The notes: generated by a model from the sequence alone, not told the origin. A stretch of 64,000 nt of DNA from Alphaproteobacteria bacterium (GCA_017308375.1 JAFKEW010000065.1:1-64000), one strand, 5' to 3'; positions 46,442 to 55,845 are shown, counted from the stretch's first letter. Translations and numbers: made by a program.

Positions 46442-46801
46442 TCAAATGACGAGTCTGTTCTCCGCTCCCGAAAGCAGCCTTCGCATGTTTTCCCGGTGCT
46501 TGAAAACGATCATGCCCGCCATCAGACAGGCGAATATGTGAAACCAGAATGTGTGTGCAAAAACCGGTACAAATGAAAGCGCCACGAAAAAAACGGCAGC
46601 ACATATCGTGCCCAAAGAAACATAGCGCGTGAAAACGACGATTATCGCGAAAAGGCCAAGGCATATAAGCGCCATAACCCGGTCAACCATGAACAGCACG
46701 GTCACGGCTGTCAGCGCGCCCTTACCGCCTCGAAATCCGAAATAGAGCGGCCAGTGCAGAAATATAACGCGCGCCTGCAGGCAGTATAGATAGGCCGCCC
46801 G
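46442..46801 (-). pseudogene. plsY remnant (acyl-phosphate:glycerol-3-phosphate acyltransferase), 5'-truncated
   Basis: The open frame begins right after a TGA (46802-46804) with no plausible start and reads FLHWPLYFGFRGGKGALTAV, the second conserved motif of PlsY, followed by three membrane segments and HRENMRRLLSGAENRL, the characteristic PlsY C-terminus. The first ~90 residues, including the first two helices and acyl-binding motif, are absent. An ATG at 46705 exists but would give only 87 residues. The essential copy must lie elsewhere; this is a decayed duplicate, ending tail-to-tail with the methyltransferase gene. Note that plsX is at 53246, a related pathway but not adjacent. Confidence 0.75.
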
Positions 46802-46841
46802 TCAACCGGTGGGCGCCTGACCGGTCATGGCAATGCCGCCG

Positions 46842-48716
46842 CTATGAATGCCGCCCCATATCGCGCACGCCATAAAACGCCACGCGGACACTTTCCGACT
46901 CGGACTTCTTGCTGCGGACGCTCAGAATGTCTTTCCAGGCGATGTAGCCGACAAGGCGCTGATCCTCGCGGGAAACAACCGGCACATGGGCGATATTGGC
47001 CTTGGTCATCTGCTCCACCAGATTGTCCAGATACCAATCGGGATAGGCCACGGGCGGCATACGCTGCTCGGCCAGCAATTCGGCCAGGGTGGCGGTGCGG
47101 TGCCTGCCGGCCCGGCGCCATGCCAGAACCGTCGGCGGATTGAGAATGCCGAGCACACGGTTCTCCGCATCGACGACCGGAAAACTGGGATGTTTTGTGG
47201 TCGGCTTCGTCAGGAAGCTGGTCGCTTCGTGCAGCGTCATCGTCCCCGGAACGGTTTTCACCTCCCGGATCATGATGTCTTTCACCTGGGCCAGCGCAAA
47301 CGGGTCGGCATGCCATTCGCGCGTCACGTGATGGCCGTGCCGTGCCACTTTCTCGGTCAAAATATCGCGGCGCATCAGCAGTACCGTGACGGTATGCGCG
47401 GTGAAGCAGCACACGATCAGCGGCAGAAGCGCATGGATATTGCCGGTGACGCCGAGGGCAAAGAACGCGGCGGTCAGCGGAAGGCGCAACGTCCCGCCAA
47501 GGGTCGCCGACATGGCCAGAAGCGGCCAGAAGCCCGGGCTTGCCGCCGGAAGCAGGCTCACCGCGGCGGCAGCCATGGCACCGCCGATCATCATCAGGGG
47601 CGCGAGCGTGCCGCCGGATGTGCCGGAGCCGAGCGCCACACTCCATACGATGGTCTTGACCACCAGAAGGCTCAGCCCCTGCCCGGCGCCGACATCGCCG
47701 CGCAGCAACGCCTCGATATTGGCGTAACCGAGGCCCAGGACATTGGGATCGATCAGCCCGCCGATGCCGACAACGACGGCACCAAGGGCGGGCCACCACA
47801 TCCAATGGATCGGAAGGCGATGGAATCCGTCTTCCAGCGCATAGACGAGCCGGGTGAGAAAGCCGGACAGCAGGCCGGCACAGATGCCGACAACAATCCA
47901 CATGCCCGCCTGATAGAACGAGACGGTAACGCTGCCGACGAACGGGAACAGCGGATCGGCAAGCCCCGTATAAGTGCGCAAGATGGCGGCCACGACACAG
48001 GCGGTGGCGACGGGCAGCAGGCTGCGCGGCGTCCATTCGAACAGAAGCAGTTCAAGGGCCAGCATAATCGCCGCAACCGGCGTGCCGAACACGATGGTCA
48101 TGCCGGCGCAAGCCCCGGCAACAAGCAGCGTTTTGCGTTCGACGTCACTCACCGGCAGCCATTGCGCGATCAGCGAACCGATCGCGCCGCCGGTCATGAT
48201 GATCGGCCCTTCCGCACCGAACGGGCCGCCGGTGCCGATGACGATGGACGAGGAAATCGGCTTCAGGATCGCCACCTTGAGGTTCAGCCGCGAACGGCCG
48301 AGCAGGATCGCCTCGATCGCCTCCGGCAACCCATGGCCCCGTATCTGCTCGGTGCCGTAACGCGCCATCAGCCCCACGATGATCGAACCGCCGATCGGTA
48401 TGAACGCGGCGATCCAGCCGAGCGGCGACTTGCCGAACGGCACATAATCCAGGCTGAATTTGCCGAAATAGCAGAGATTGGTGATCAGCTCGATCAGCCA
48501 GAACATCAGCACGCCGACGACCGAGATACAGACCGATGCAAGCGCGGCAATGCCCATGATGACGAGAACACGCCGGTCGGCGGTGAAGTCACCAAGGCTG
48601 CGAATAAAGGCGAGAGGAGAGCTACCCGCGGAAGGCGGGCGAGAGGAAGGCTTTGACACTGACTTATAAAAACTCCGAGAGGCGGCGGCACCGGCCACCC
48701 GGTCACGTCGCGGCAC
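46842..48716 (-). CDS. CLC-type chloride channel/antiporter with CBS pair
   Basis: The ~620-residue integral membrane protein has the CLC fold: GHGLPEA (selectivity-filter loop GxxxP-like), GTGGPFGAEGPII, GSGTSGGTLAPLMMIGG and the final helices, then two cytoplasmic CBS domains (from about residue 455: VKDIMIREVKTVPGTMTLHEA and IAHVPVVSREDQRLVGYIAWKDIL). The Glu in GAEGP corresponds to the gating Glu of CLCs. Whether it is a channel or exchanger cannot be told; no clear proton Glu is assigned. Start is uncertain: the GTG at 48716 opens a long frame but lacks a good binding site. Confidence 0.9.
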   Translation of the reverse strand: MPRRDRVAGAAASRSFYKSVSKPSSRPPSAGSSPLAFIRSLGDFTADRRVLVIMGIAALASVCISVVGVLMFWLIELITNLCYFGKFSLDYVPFGKSPLGWIAAFIPIGGSIIVGLMARYGTEQIRGHGLPEAIEAILLGRSRLNLKVAILKPISSSIVIGTGGPFGAEGPIIMTGGAIGSLIAQWLPVSDVERKTLLVAGACAGMTIVFGTPVAAIMLALELLLFEWTPRSLLPVATACVVAAILRTYTGLADPLFPFVGSVTVSFYQAGMWIVVGICAGLLSGFLTRLVYALEDGFHRLPIHWMWWPALGAVVVGIGGLIDPNVLGLGYANIEALLRGDVGAGQGLSLLVVKTIVWSVALGSGTSGGTLAPLMMIGGAMAAAAVSLLPAASPGFWPLLAMSATLGGTLRLPLTAAFFALGVTGNIHALLPLIVCCFTAHTVTVLLMRRDILTEKVARHGHHVTREWHADPFALAQVKDIMIREVKTVPGTMTLHEATSFLTKPTTKHPSFPVVDAENRVLGILNPPTVLAWRRAGRHRTATLAELLAEQRMPPVAYPDWYLDNLVEQMTKANIAHVPVVSREDQRLVGYIAWKDILSVRSKKSESESVRVAFYGVRDMGRHS

Positions 48717-48818
48717 GACCTATCACTGCGAATTGACGGTGGCAACGGCCGCACGAAGGCCGGGCCGCGACATCTGGTCGCTGGAACTCGCTCTCGGGGT
48801 TCCGCCGCGCGCCCCGCG

Positions 48819-48977
48819 TGTTTCAACCCAGCGCGGGCCGTCGTTACGTTGCTCGCGGACCGGATGCACGGTACGCGAAGTCGTTTCGACCGCCGGACAC
48901 ACGCTGTAATCGGTAACGCGGATTCTTGAAAAATATCTCGCCCGCACGAAGGCGATTTCAGACGCCACGGCTCTTAA
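48819..48977 (+). pseudogene. decayed tyrosine-recombinase (integrase) 3' end, copy 1
   Basis: Reading rightward, VVTLLAD then, after a frame shift, GCTVREVVSTAGHTL, a TAA, and SVTRILEKYLARTKAIS gives the C-terminal half of a phage-type integrase: the catalytic GH.. His and the Tyr in ILEKYLA are recognisable. It is broken by a frameshift and a stop (TAA where copy 2 has CAA). It closely matches the integrase remnant at 50560-51009 and is directly followed by a tRNA-Pro-like sequence. Confidence 0.75.
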
Positions 48978-49017
48978 TGGCTGGCGCGGCGGAATTTGAA
49001 CCCACGCCCCAGACTTG
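48978..49017 (+). other. degenerate attachment site (copy of tRNA-Pro 3' end)
   Basis: These 40 bases align with 51016-51056, the CCA end, acceptor strand and T-arm of tRNA-Pro(GGG), including the shared block GGCGG(G/A)ATTTGAACCCACG. It is no longer a tRNA because the 5' half is missing. With the intact tRNA it marks a 2-kb unit holding the TIR gene. Confidence 0.75.
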
Positions 49018-49144
49018 TCGGAAGTATTGATTTCAAACGACATTTTTGCAAACCGGGCCTAAAATGGCCCAAAGGAAGTCAAGGGGATAGCAGCGACCTG
49101 CAAACTAAATTCGGGCTACGATTCGCGCATGATTCGTTATCGAA

Positions 49145-50527
49145 ATGGCCCTCGCTGAAATGGACCTTCACGACGTTTTCATCTGCCACGCCAGCGAGGA
49201 CAAGGACGATTTTGTCCGGCCTCTGGCGGAGGTGTTGCGCTCGCATCATATCGACGTGTGGTATGACGAGTTCACGCTCACGGTGGGTGACAGCTTGCGC
49301 GAGGCAATCGACCGTGGCCTTGCGTCATCCCGTTTCGCAATCGTGGTCCTGAGTCCTAGCTTCTTCAAAAAGCGGTGGCCGAAGCGCGAACTGAACGGGC
49401 TTGTTGCCAGAGAAATGGGGGAAGACCGTAACTTGATACTGCCGGTCTGGCACGGCGTCGGTCGTGACGACGTGTTGCGACTCTCGCCTCCCCTTGCTGA
49501 CCTTCTGGCCGTCTCATCCGCACGGGGTATGGATCATGTTGTCCACGACCTTCTAAAAAAAATTCGCCCCAACGAGAGTCCGCTCATCGTTGCGCGAGAC
49601 TTCCTAATAGAGAAGGGAGTCCCGCCACCCGTGGTTACGGATGAGTGGTGGCTAGATATCGTTGAAGTCAAGGAAGCGGAATTCGCATGGCCAGACCTTA
49701 ATCACGACTGGCGTTGGATTTTTCCTCTGCCATTTCCTACGGGCAGCCGCGCTCGGGAACGAGGTCTCAATATCGGATGGACTGCACTACAACTAGACTG
49801 GGCGAAAGCCGCGAAAGAGCAGAGGATTTGCCAGCTCACACACCCCGACGAAGTTAGGGCGTTTATGGACGAATGGCCGGGGCTGGTAGAATTGGCGCGG
49901 TCGAGTCCCGAAATTCTCGCGCTCTATGCGCCTCAACTTACCATTCCCGGATTTGATGCTGGGTTCTCCGATGTATTCGACGCACTCTTGCCGCCTGAGC
50001 AAATCAACAAAACCGATGCATTCCGATACAGCGGTCCGTCCACAATCGACGGAAAGGAACCGCTTTGCGGCGATTTTATCGCATGGAGACATCCGACGTA
50101 TGGCAATTATACGCCGGGCGAACTCAGCTATGAATTCGTTTCTGCCCATGACGGGTCATATTCCCGGCGCGAATTCGACGGGTTTGAATGTCTCGTGTGG
50201 CTTTTGAGTAGCGCATCAGGGTGGATGCCAACGAAATTGCGAAGCGTGCTGCTACAGGGGTTCAAGGACCGCACTCATTGGTGGATAACCGATATTTGTA
50301 GAAGCGATAGCACTTTGGAAGATGCAGTATTTCCGAAACGCCCGAGTGCATTCCGATATACAAAGGCCATCAAAGCAGCATTGATCGGGAGAGTAGATCA
50401 AGCGTTGCGCGAAGTCGGAATCGGCGATGACGCGGAGCGGTGTGCTGCCAGATTCATGGAATGCCGATTCTTTGAATCAAGCCACGACGAAAGAAAACGC
50501 ATAGCATGCGAAAGAAGGAAGAAATGA
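49145..50527 (+). CDS. TIR-domain protein with unrecognised C-terminal region; candidate anti-phage effector
   Basis: The 460-residue protein starts with a TIR domain (residues ~8-140): DVFICHASEDKDDFV is the first strand and loop, DEFTLTVGDSLREAIDRGL the BB-loop region, and W78PKRE82LNGL the WxxxEL helix whose Glu82 is the expected catalytic residue for NAD+ cleavage. The following ~310 residues match no family I can name; they contain several Trp-rich blocks (EWWLDIVEV, HDWRWIFPLPFP, NIGWTALQLDW, THWWITDI) and a basic C-terminus. In known bacterial TIR systems the other domain senses infection. It stands alone, between two integrase remnants at tRNA-Pro, without a ThsA- or cGAS-like partner. 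Lower-GC codon usage also suggests transfer. A start at ATG 49160 is equally possible; no clear binding site. Confidence 0.85.
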   Translation: MALAEMDLHDVFICHASEDKDDFVRPLAEVLRSHHIDVWYDEFTLTVGDSLREAIDRGLASSRFAIVVLSPSFFKKRWPKRELNGLVAREMGEDRNLILPVWHGVGRDDVLRLSPPLADLLAVSSARGMDHVVHDLLKKIRPNESPLIVARDFLIEKGVPPPVVTDEWWLDIVEVKEAEFAWPDLNHDWRWIFPLPFPTGSRARERGLNIGWTALQLDWAKAAKEQRICQLTHPDEVRAFMDEWPGLVELARSSPEILALYAPQLTIPGFDAGFSDVFDALLPPEQINKTDAFRYSGPSTIDGKEPLCGDFIAWRHPTYGNYTPGELSYEFVSAHDGSYSRREFDGFECLVWLLSSASGWMPTKLRSVLLQGFKDRTHWWITDICRSDSTLEDAVFPKRPSAFRYTKAIKAALIGRVDQALREVGIGDDAERCAARFMECRFFESSHDERKRIACERRKK

Positions 50528-50559
50528 GCTGGGACACGCGAGTTAGCCCCACACAACCG

Positions 50560-51009
50560 CGGTGTTCGCGCCGGTCTGGATTCGGTTGAATCGGACGACC
50601 GCTAATTCAAGGCGATGCTGGACAGGACGCCCAAGTCCGGTCTCTACATCCTCACCCGCCCGGATGACCGCCCGTGGTTCACGGCGAAGAACGACAAGGA
50701 GATGGGAAAGGCTTTCCGCGATCATATGAGGACCGCGAAACTCTATCCGGACGACCCGAAAGAGCGACTCCATTTCAATGGTCTTCGCGGCACGGCGGTT
50801 ACGCCACTTGCGGAAGTGGATGCACAGCGCCGGAAATTGTTTCGATCACCGGACACACGCTGCAATCCGCAACCCGAATTCTCGAAAAGTATCTCGCGCG
50901 GACTAAGGCGATTTCCGGTGCCGCGATCCTCAAGTTCGAGAACGCCCCGGCAACCGATCTTGCAAGCCAGTTGCAAACTGCGGATGGCACGAAAAAACTA
51001 AGCCGTTGA
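50560..51009 (+). pseudogene. decayed tyrosine-recombinase (integrase) 3' half, copy 2
   Basis: Recognisable integrase C-terminal parts are split between frames. One frame (from ~50615) reads RTPKSGLYILTRPDDRPW ... HFNGLRGTAVTPLAE, with the LRGTAVT Arg. A shift at about 50818 leads to GCTAPEIVSITGHTLQSATR and ILEKYLARTKAISGAAI, with the His and catalytic Tyr. It stops at 51009, 6 bases before the tRNA-Pro CCA. The N-terminal half is missing, and a TAA at about 50603 interrupts upstream sequence that may belong to it. Not a functional enzyme. Confidence 0.8.
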
Positions 51010-51015
51010 TTTGAA

Positions 51016-51093
51016 TGGTCGGAGCGGCGGGATTTGAACCCACGACCCCCAGTCCCCCAGACTGGTGCGCTAACCAGGCTGCGCCACGCTCCG
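51016..51093 (-). tRNA. tRNA-Pro (anticodon GGG)
   Basis: The minus strand gives a full cloverleaf: acceptor CGGAGCG/CGCTCCG, CCA encoded at 51018-51016, anticodon stem CCAGT/ACTGG with loop CTGGGGG (anticodon GGG), and T-arm GGGTTCAAATCCC. Its 3' end faces the decayed integrase and TIR gene, consistent with use as an integration site. Confidence 0.95.
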
Positions 51094-51168
51094 TTACCAA
51101 TTCCTGCCCGGCGGAAACGCGCATCCGGGGATGATGCGCTTCTATGAACCTGTCAAAGGACAGTGCGC

Positions 51169-51246
51169 GATCCGGAAAAGTGTGAAGCGGTTTTCCGGGC
51201 AAATCGCGCGAAATCGAACAAAAGCGATCCGGAAAAGTGTGAAGCG
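51169..51246. repeat. GGAAAAGTG-family repeats, one full and one partial
   Basis: GATCCGGAAAAGTGTGAAGC occurs at 51169-51188, completed by GGTTTTCCGGG to 51199, and recurs at 51226-51245. They fill the space between tRNA-Pro and the merR-type gene, together with short GC-rich spacer; no gene seen there. Confidence 0.65.
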
Positions 51247-51293
51247 CCGGCGACGCTGCCGCGCCCTGCGTCGGGCAACGCCCAAACGCCGGA

Positions 51294-51848
51294 TCAAGCG
51301 GCGCTGGCCCGCGCCTCCTGCAGCCTCGATTTCAGGTCCTGCAATTCGATCAGGCGAATCTCCAGCCGGGCGCGGTGTTCCTCGCTCAGCCGCCCATCGC
51401 TCAACAGCCCGTCACAGGCGGGCGTCACCTTCGCGCCTGCCCCGCGCGCCTTCCGGCCCACAGCGGGCGTTCTCGCCGCCGGAATCACCGGCGCAATCGT
51501 CAGGGCCTCGAAATCCGCTGCGCGTTCCGCCGCCCGTCCGTGCGGTGCGGCCTGTCCACGGCCCACCGCCACGACATAGCGCCCGCCGCGTTCACGCAGA
51601 ACCTTCTGCACGCCCTTGATCGTCATCCCCTCTTCATAAAGAAGGGTTTGAATACCGCGCAGAAGCGCCACATCCTCGGGGCGGTAATAACGGCGTCCTC
51701 CGGCCCGTTTCACCGGTTTGACCTGGGTGAAACGGCCTTCCCAGAAACGCAACACATGCTGGGGCACGTCAAGCTCCGCCGCCACTTCGCTGATGGTGCG
51801 AAAGGCCTGCGGTGATTTGGCCCGCGTTTCAATCGCGGTGTGAAGCAT
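51294..51848 (-). CDS. MerR family transcriptional regulator
   Basis: The 184-residue protein has an N-terminal MerR winged helix ([25 protein letters not shown] then [37 protein letters not shown]). A Lys/Arg- and Ala-rich linker and a C-terminal helical part ([24 protein letters not shown]) follow. In Alphaproteobacteria this gene regularly follows ihfA, as here (5 bases downstream); its targets are not established. No metal-binding Cys cluster is visible, so it is not a metal sensor of the classic MerR kind. Confidence 0.9.
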   Translation of the reverse strand: MLHTAIETRAKSPQAFRTISEVAAELDVPQHVLRFWEGRFTQVKPVKRAGGRRYYRPEDVALLRGIQTLLYEEGMTIKGVQKVLRERGGRYVVAVGRGQAAPHGRAAERAADFEALTIAPVIPAARTPAVGRKARGAGAKVTPACDGLLSDGRLSEEHRARLEIRLIELQDLKSRLQEARASAA

Positions 51849-51853
51849 ATTGT

Positions 51854-52180
51854 CTAATCCTCGTCGTGGGCGCCGTGCGCGGGTGTCTGCCCGTTGATCA
51901 CCGCCTTCAGGACGTGACTGGGCCGGAACACCAACACGCGCCGCGGCGCGATGGGTACCTCATCCCCCGTCTTCGGATTGCGGCCCATGCGCTGTGATTT
52001 TTGCCGCACGGCAAAGGTGCCGAACGACGACAGCTTCACGGTTTCCCCTCGTGTCAGCGCCGCACAGACTTCTTCCAGCATGTCTTCGACCATTTGCGCA
52101 GATTCATTGCGCGACAGACCGACCGCCTGGAAAACGGCCTCCGTCAAATCCGCCCGTGTCAAAGTATTCGTTGTCACCAC
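51854..52180 (-). CDS. ihfA: integration host factor alpha subunit
   Basis: IhfA pairs with IhfB to bend DNA at specific sites. The start is a GTG at 52180, preceded by GGAG at seven bases; the first open ATG at 52222 lacks one. The ~108-residue product contains [44 protein letters not shown], and the DNA-intercalating [11 protein letters not shown] arm, ending HGAHDED. It is between fabH and the MerR gene in the standard alphaproteobacterial order. Confidence 0.95.
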   Translation of the reverse strand: MVTTNTLTRADLTEAVFQAVGLSRNESAQMVEDMLEEVCAALTRGETVKLSSFGTFAVRQKSQRMGRNPKTGDEVPIAPRRVLVFRPSHVLKAVINGQTPAHGAHDED

Positions 52181-52271
52181 AAGCCGACTCCGTACCCCAC
52201 GGCCGGAGCCTATGGTCATCAAATTTTTCCGTCAATGACAAAGGGATAGGACCCGCCTTTAACAGCGAAAT

Positions 52272-53249
52272 TTACCATCTTATGAGGGCGGAGCCCCAGG
52301 TCAGGCCGCCGCCCATCGCCTCCAGCAGCACCAGTTGGCCGGGCTTGATTCGGCCATCGGCCACGGCCGTCGCCAGCGCCAGCGGCACCGATGCGGCAGA
52401 CGTATTGCCATGGTCGGCCACGGTCGACACCACCTTCGCCGGGTCGATGCCCAGCTTGCGCGCCGTGCCGTCCAGAATGCGCTGGTTGGCCTGATGCGGC
52501 ACGAACCAGTCGATCTCCGAAATCGCGATCCCCGCCTCGTCGGCAGAGGCCTGAATGGCGGCGGCGATATTCGTCACCGCGTGCTTGAACACCTCGCGCC
52601 CCTGCATCCGCAGATAGCCGGTGGTGCCGGTGGTCGACGGCCCGCCATCGACATAGAGCAGATCGTGCAGCCGCCCGTCCGAAAACAGCTTGGTGTTCAG
52701 CACACCACGGTCGGCGTTGCCGCCCTTGCCCTCGCCCGCGCGCAGAACCACCGCGCCCGCGCCATCGCCGAACAGCACACACGTCGTGCGGTCGCTCCAG
52801 TCCATCAGCCGCGACATGGTCTCGGCGCCGATCACCAGCACGGTCTTCGCTTGGCCCGCGCGGATAAAATTGTCGGCCACCGAAAGCGCGAAGATGAAAC
52901 CGGAGCAGACCGCCTGCACATCGAACGCGGCGCCGCGCGTCATGCCAAGACGCGCCTGTATCGCCGTCGCCACGGCCGGGAATGTTTCGTCCGGCGTCGT
53001 GGTCGCCACCACGATCAGGTCCAGCGCGTCAGCCCCGATGCCGGCATGGCGCATCGCATCGGTTGCAGCTTCAAAAGCAAGGTCGGATGTCTTCTCGCCT
53101 TCGGCGGCGATATGACGGCGGTGAATGCCGGTGCGCGCCACGATCCATTCGTCGTTGGTATCGACACGCTTGGCCAGGTCGGTATTGGTCAGCACGTTCC
53201 TGGGAAGAAACGCACCACACCCGATAATCTGTGATCGCAAAACGCTCAC
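52272..53249 (-). CDS. fabH: 3-oxoacyl-ACP synthase III
   Basis: FabH condenses acetyl-CoA with malonyl-ACP to start fatty acid synthesis. The 325-residue protein has the catalytic triad: Cys in [11 protein letters not shown], His in [11 protein letters not shown] and Asn in [27 protein letters not shown] at the C-terminus is typical. It overlaps plsX by 4 bases (ATGA), so the two are translationally coupled. Confidence 0.97.
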   Translation of the reverse strand: MSVLRSQIIGCGAFLPRNVLTNTDLAKRVDTNDEWIVARTGIHRRHIAAEGEKTSDLAFEAATDAMRHAGIGADALDLIVVATTTPDETFPAVATAIQARLGMTRGAAFDVQAVCSGFIFALSVADNFIRAGQAKTVLVIGAETMSRLMDWSDRTTCVLFGDGAGAVVLRAGEGKGGNADRGVLNTKLFSDGRLHDLLYVDGGPSTTGTTGYLRMQGREVFKHAVTNIAAAIQASADEAGIAISEIDWFVPHQANQRILDGTARKLGIDPAKVVSTVADHGNTSAASVPLALATAVADGRIKPGQLVLLEAMGGGLTWGSALIRW

Positions 53250-54274
53250 GAAACCGCCGCTGGAGACAAAGCCGGAATCGCGCGCGCGCGATCGGCGACA
53301 ATATGGGTCATGACATTGGCGGACGCCATATCGATCGCCATGTCAAGCGCGCTGGCAAAGCCCAGTGCATCGGTGCCGCCATGGCTTTTCACCACCACAC
53401 CGTTCAGGCCCAGGAAAATCCCGCCATTGGCCGCGCGCGGATCCAGCTTGCGGCGCAGCGCTTTCAGCCCGCCGCTGGCGAGCAGCGCGCCCATCCGGGT
53501 CAGAAACGAACGCCTGAGCGCCGCGCGCAGATATTCGACTACCAGTTTCGCGGTGCCTTCGGCGGTTTTCAGCGCCACATTGCCGGTGAAACCGTCGGTC
53601 ACCACCACATCGACCGTGCCTTCGGAAATGTCGTCACCTTCGACGAAGCCGGTGAATTCCATCTGCAACGGCACGCTGCGCAGGATGTGGGCCGCGCCGC
53701 GCACCGCGTCATTGCCCTTCATATCTTCCGAACCGACATTGAGAAGGCCCAGCGTCGGCCGCTCCAACCCCAGAATCGCGCGCGCGAAGGCCGCACCCAT
53801 GATGGCAAAATCGACCAGTTGCTCCGGGCTGGTGCCGATATTGGCGCCGACGTCCAGCACCACGCTCTGCCCGCGCTTGGTCGGCCACAAGGCGGCGATG
53901 GCGGGCCGTTCGATTCCTTCGGCAACGCCGAGTTGATACATCGACATCGCCATCAGCGCGCCGGTATTGCCGGCGGAGATCACGACCTCGGCTTCTTTCT
54001 TCGCCACCGCTTCGATCGCACGCCACATGCTGGTGTTGCGCCCGCGGCGCAGCGCGATGGACGGCTTGTCCTCCATCCGCACCCGCTCTGCGCTGTGACG
54101 GATTTCGACCTGCGTGGAAAGCTTCGCCCGCCGTTCCAGCAGCGGCTTCAGCGCCGCTTCATCGCCATGCAGCAGATAGCGCACGCCCGGATGGCGTTCG
54201 ACCGCCCGCGCCAATGCCGCTACGACAATGCCGGGGCCGGCATCGCCGCCCATGGCATCAATCGAAACGGTCAT
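53246..54274 (-). CDS. plsX: phosphate acyltransferase PlsX
   Basis: PlsX converts acyl-ACP to acyl phosphate, the substrate of PlsY in phospholipid synthesis. The 342-residue product starts [18 protein letters not shown] and shows the family blocks: [54 protein letters not shown] and [17 protein letters not shown]. The open frame continues upstream but the ATG at 54274 is the family start. The operon here is rpmF, plsX, fabH, ihfA, merR. Confidence 0.97.
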   Translation of the reverse strand: MTVSIDAMGGDAGPGIVVAALARAVERHPGVRYLLHGDEAALKPLLERRAKLSTQVEIRHSAERVRMEDKPSIALRRGRNTSMWRAIEAVAKKEAEVVISAGNTGALMAMSMYQLGVAEGIERPAIAALWPTKRGQSVVLDVGANIGTSPEQLVDFAIMGAAFARAILGLERPTLGLLNVGSEDMKGNDAVRGAAHILRSVPLQMEFTGFVEGDDISEGTVDVVVTDGFTGNVALKTAEGTAKLVVEYLRAALRRSFLTRMGALLASGGLKALRRKLDPRAANGGIFLGLNGVVVKSHGGTDALGFASALDMAIDMASANVMTHIVADRARAIPALSPAAVS

Positions 54275-54341
54275 GCTCTGGTTCAACGTCGCGCCCCAAT
54301 CCGTTGAGCGAAGCCACAATCCGGCTTCCGCCAAAAGCGGA

Positions 54342-54521
54342 TCAGTCTTTCGCCTTGGCGACTTCGCGGCCATCGTAATGGCCACAGGCGCCGCAGACGT
54401 GGTGCGGCCGCTTGCGCTCGCCGCAATTGGGGCATTCCACATGGGCGACCGGGGTCAGCCGGTGGTGTGAGCGCCGCATGTTGCGCCGCGACGGCGAGGT
54501 TTTTCGTTTTGGAACCGCCAT
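54342..54521 (-). CDS. rpmF: 50S ribosomal protein L32
   Basis: The 59-residue protein reads [20 protein letters not shown] at the start and has a [18 protein letters not shown] zinc-binding block, so it is the Cys-containing form of L32. It lies between the DUF177 gene and plsX, the usual place. GGAG precedes the ATG. Confidence 0.97.
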   Translation of the reverse strand: MAVPKRKTSPSRRNMRRSHHRLTPVAHVECPNCGERKRPHHVCGACGHYDGREVAKAKD

Positions 54522-54669
54522 GGCGGAACTGCTCCTTTGATACTGCCCGCGGAATCGGGGTCCTGCGGCCACCCGTTAAGGGCGCCTGCCAAGCTCGAAG
54601 CGGCGGGCAAACGAGCGGTGGAGGTAACCCGAAACGCCTTCCCGTTTCAAGATTATCCGCACCGGAAGA

Positions 54670-55209
54670 TTATTGGCCCTGTTTCAGCTTGGCCAGCACC
54701 GCAAACGGGCTTTCCGGCTTCGGTTCCGGCTCCGGCGGCGCGAATTCAACCCCCGGCGCCCGGGGATAAGGGTCGATTGCCAGTACAAATTCCTCCAGAA
54801 TCGGGCCAGCCACGTCGAATCGGGGGTCCTCGATCTCCTCCGGCGTGTCGTCGTCGGCCGGGCTCACCTGCAGCGGCGCCTCGATCTCCGGCCGCAAATG
54901 CCGCACCAGGTGAAGTTCCCGCGTGAAGTCGAGCCGGACCGGCGTCACCACCGGAACCAGGGTCACGACGCAGCTCTGTACCACCTCGGCCCGCACCCTG
55001 GCCTGATAGCGGAACCGGGTCTGCGACAGCTTCTGAAGCTCCACCGCGGCCGAAAAAGCCTGCACCGCCTCCACACCGGCCCATTGCGCCAGCTTGGCGT
55101 GATCGGCGTCCGCCACCTCAAGCACGATCTCAACACCCGCCTGCGGAACCGTTGAAAGATCGACGGTTTTCTCCAGCGGCGCCCGTGCGCCCTCGTCCCG
55201 TGTCAGCAT
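54670..55209 (-). CDS. DUF177 (YceD-like) protein
   Basis: The 179-residue protein shows the DUF177/YceD features: a beta-rich first half, RFRYQARVRAEVVQSCVVTLVPV with the conserved single Cys, and DPRFDVAGPILEEFVLAIDPYPRAPG near the end. YceD proteins are associated with 23S rRNA/ribosome assembly and are coupled to rpmF. It overlaps the upstream chaperone gene by 7 bases and is followed by rpmF after 148 bases. Confidence 0.9.
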   Translation of the reverse strand: MLTRDEGARAPLEKTVDLSTVPQAGVEIVLEVADADHAKLAQWAGVEAVQAFSAAVELQKLSQTRFRYQARVRAEVVQSCVVTLVPVVTPVRLDFTRELHLVRHLRPEIEAPLQVSPADDDTPEEIEDPRFDVAGPILEEFVLAIDPYPRAPGVEFAPPEPEPKPESPFAVLAKLKQGQ

Positions 55210-55724
55210 GGCGCACCGAAATCCGGCAGCGCGGCGCGCAGATCCTGGCCCGCAATATTCGCACGCGCGGTGACCGCGTAGTGCGCCAGCGTCTGCGCCA
55301 CCGGCCGCATTCCCTCGTCACCGCGATAGATGTTCCGCCAGATGGCCTCGGCCATCGCCGCCTCGTCGGGCGCGTCGCGATAAACCTGCATCCGGCCATA
55401 AAAGGCATTGGCCAGTTTGCGCATCTTGCGCCCCATGCCCATGTCCCCGGCGCCCAGTTCGCGCAAGCCCTCGTCAAACCCGTCGAACAGGATATTGGTC
55501 AGCGCCTGCGCCTGATCGCGCGCGCCCAGCGCCTCCAGCCGCTCCAGAACCAGCCAGCTATGCAGCGCCACCATATCGAAGCGCCCGTCGAGCGAATCGG
55601 CCACACCGAGCGCGGTATAAAATTGCGGCACGCGCGCCGCCGCGGCGATCGCGGCATGAAGCCGCCCCGCCTGCGCCCTGGCCTCGGTCTGTGCTTTGCG
55701 GTTGCGCGCCAGCAGTTTCAACAT
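55203..55724 (-). CDS. ubiquinol-cytochrome c chaperone family protein
   Basis: The 173-residue helical protein belongs to the CBP3-like ubiquinol-cytochrome c chaperone family: FYTALGVADSLDGRFDMVALHSWLVLERL, FDGFDEGLRELGAGDMGMGRKMRKLANAFYGR, and LAHYAVTARANIAGQD. It helps assemble the cytochrome bc1 complex. The start at 55724 (MLKLLARN) is preceded by AAGGA. The arrangement with DUF177 downstream and bamE divergent is the standard alphaproteobacterial one. Confidence 0.9.
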   Translation of the reverse strand: MLKLLARNRKAQTEARAQAGRLHAAIAAAARVPQFYTALGVADSLDGRFDMVALHSWLVLERLEALGARDQAQALTNILFDGFDEGLRELGAGDMGMGRKMRKLANAFYGRMQVYRDAPDEAAMAEAIWRNIYRGDEGMRPVAQTLAHYAVTARANIAGQDLRAALPDFGAPC

Positions 55725-55845
55725 GGAAACGGGGGTTCCTTCTCCCGGCTTGCAACCGGCATCCCACGAGGTTAGCACATTGCCCTTATCACATTGCATC
55801 TAGCACAGTGTTGAGGCCGGGTGGCACTCGAAGGAGTTTTTCCGA

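Noticed and set aside
48723-49043. 106-aa leftward frame over the integrase remnant
   Set aside because: It is the antisense of the decayed integrase end and tRNA-Pro-like sequence.
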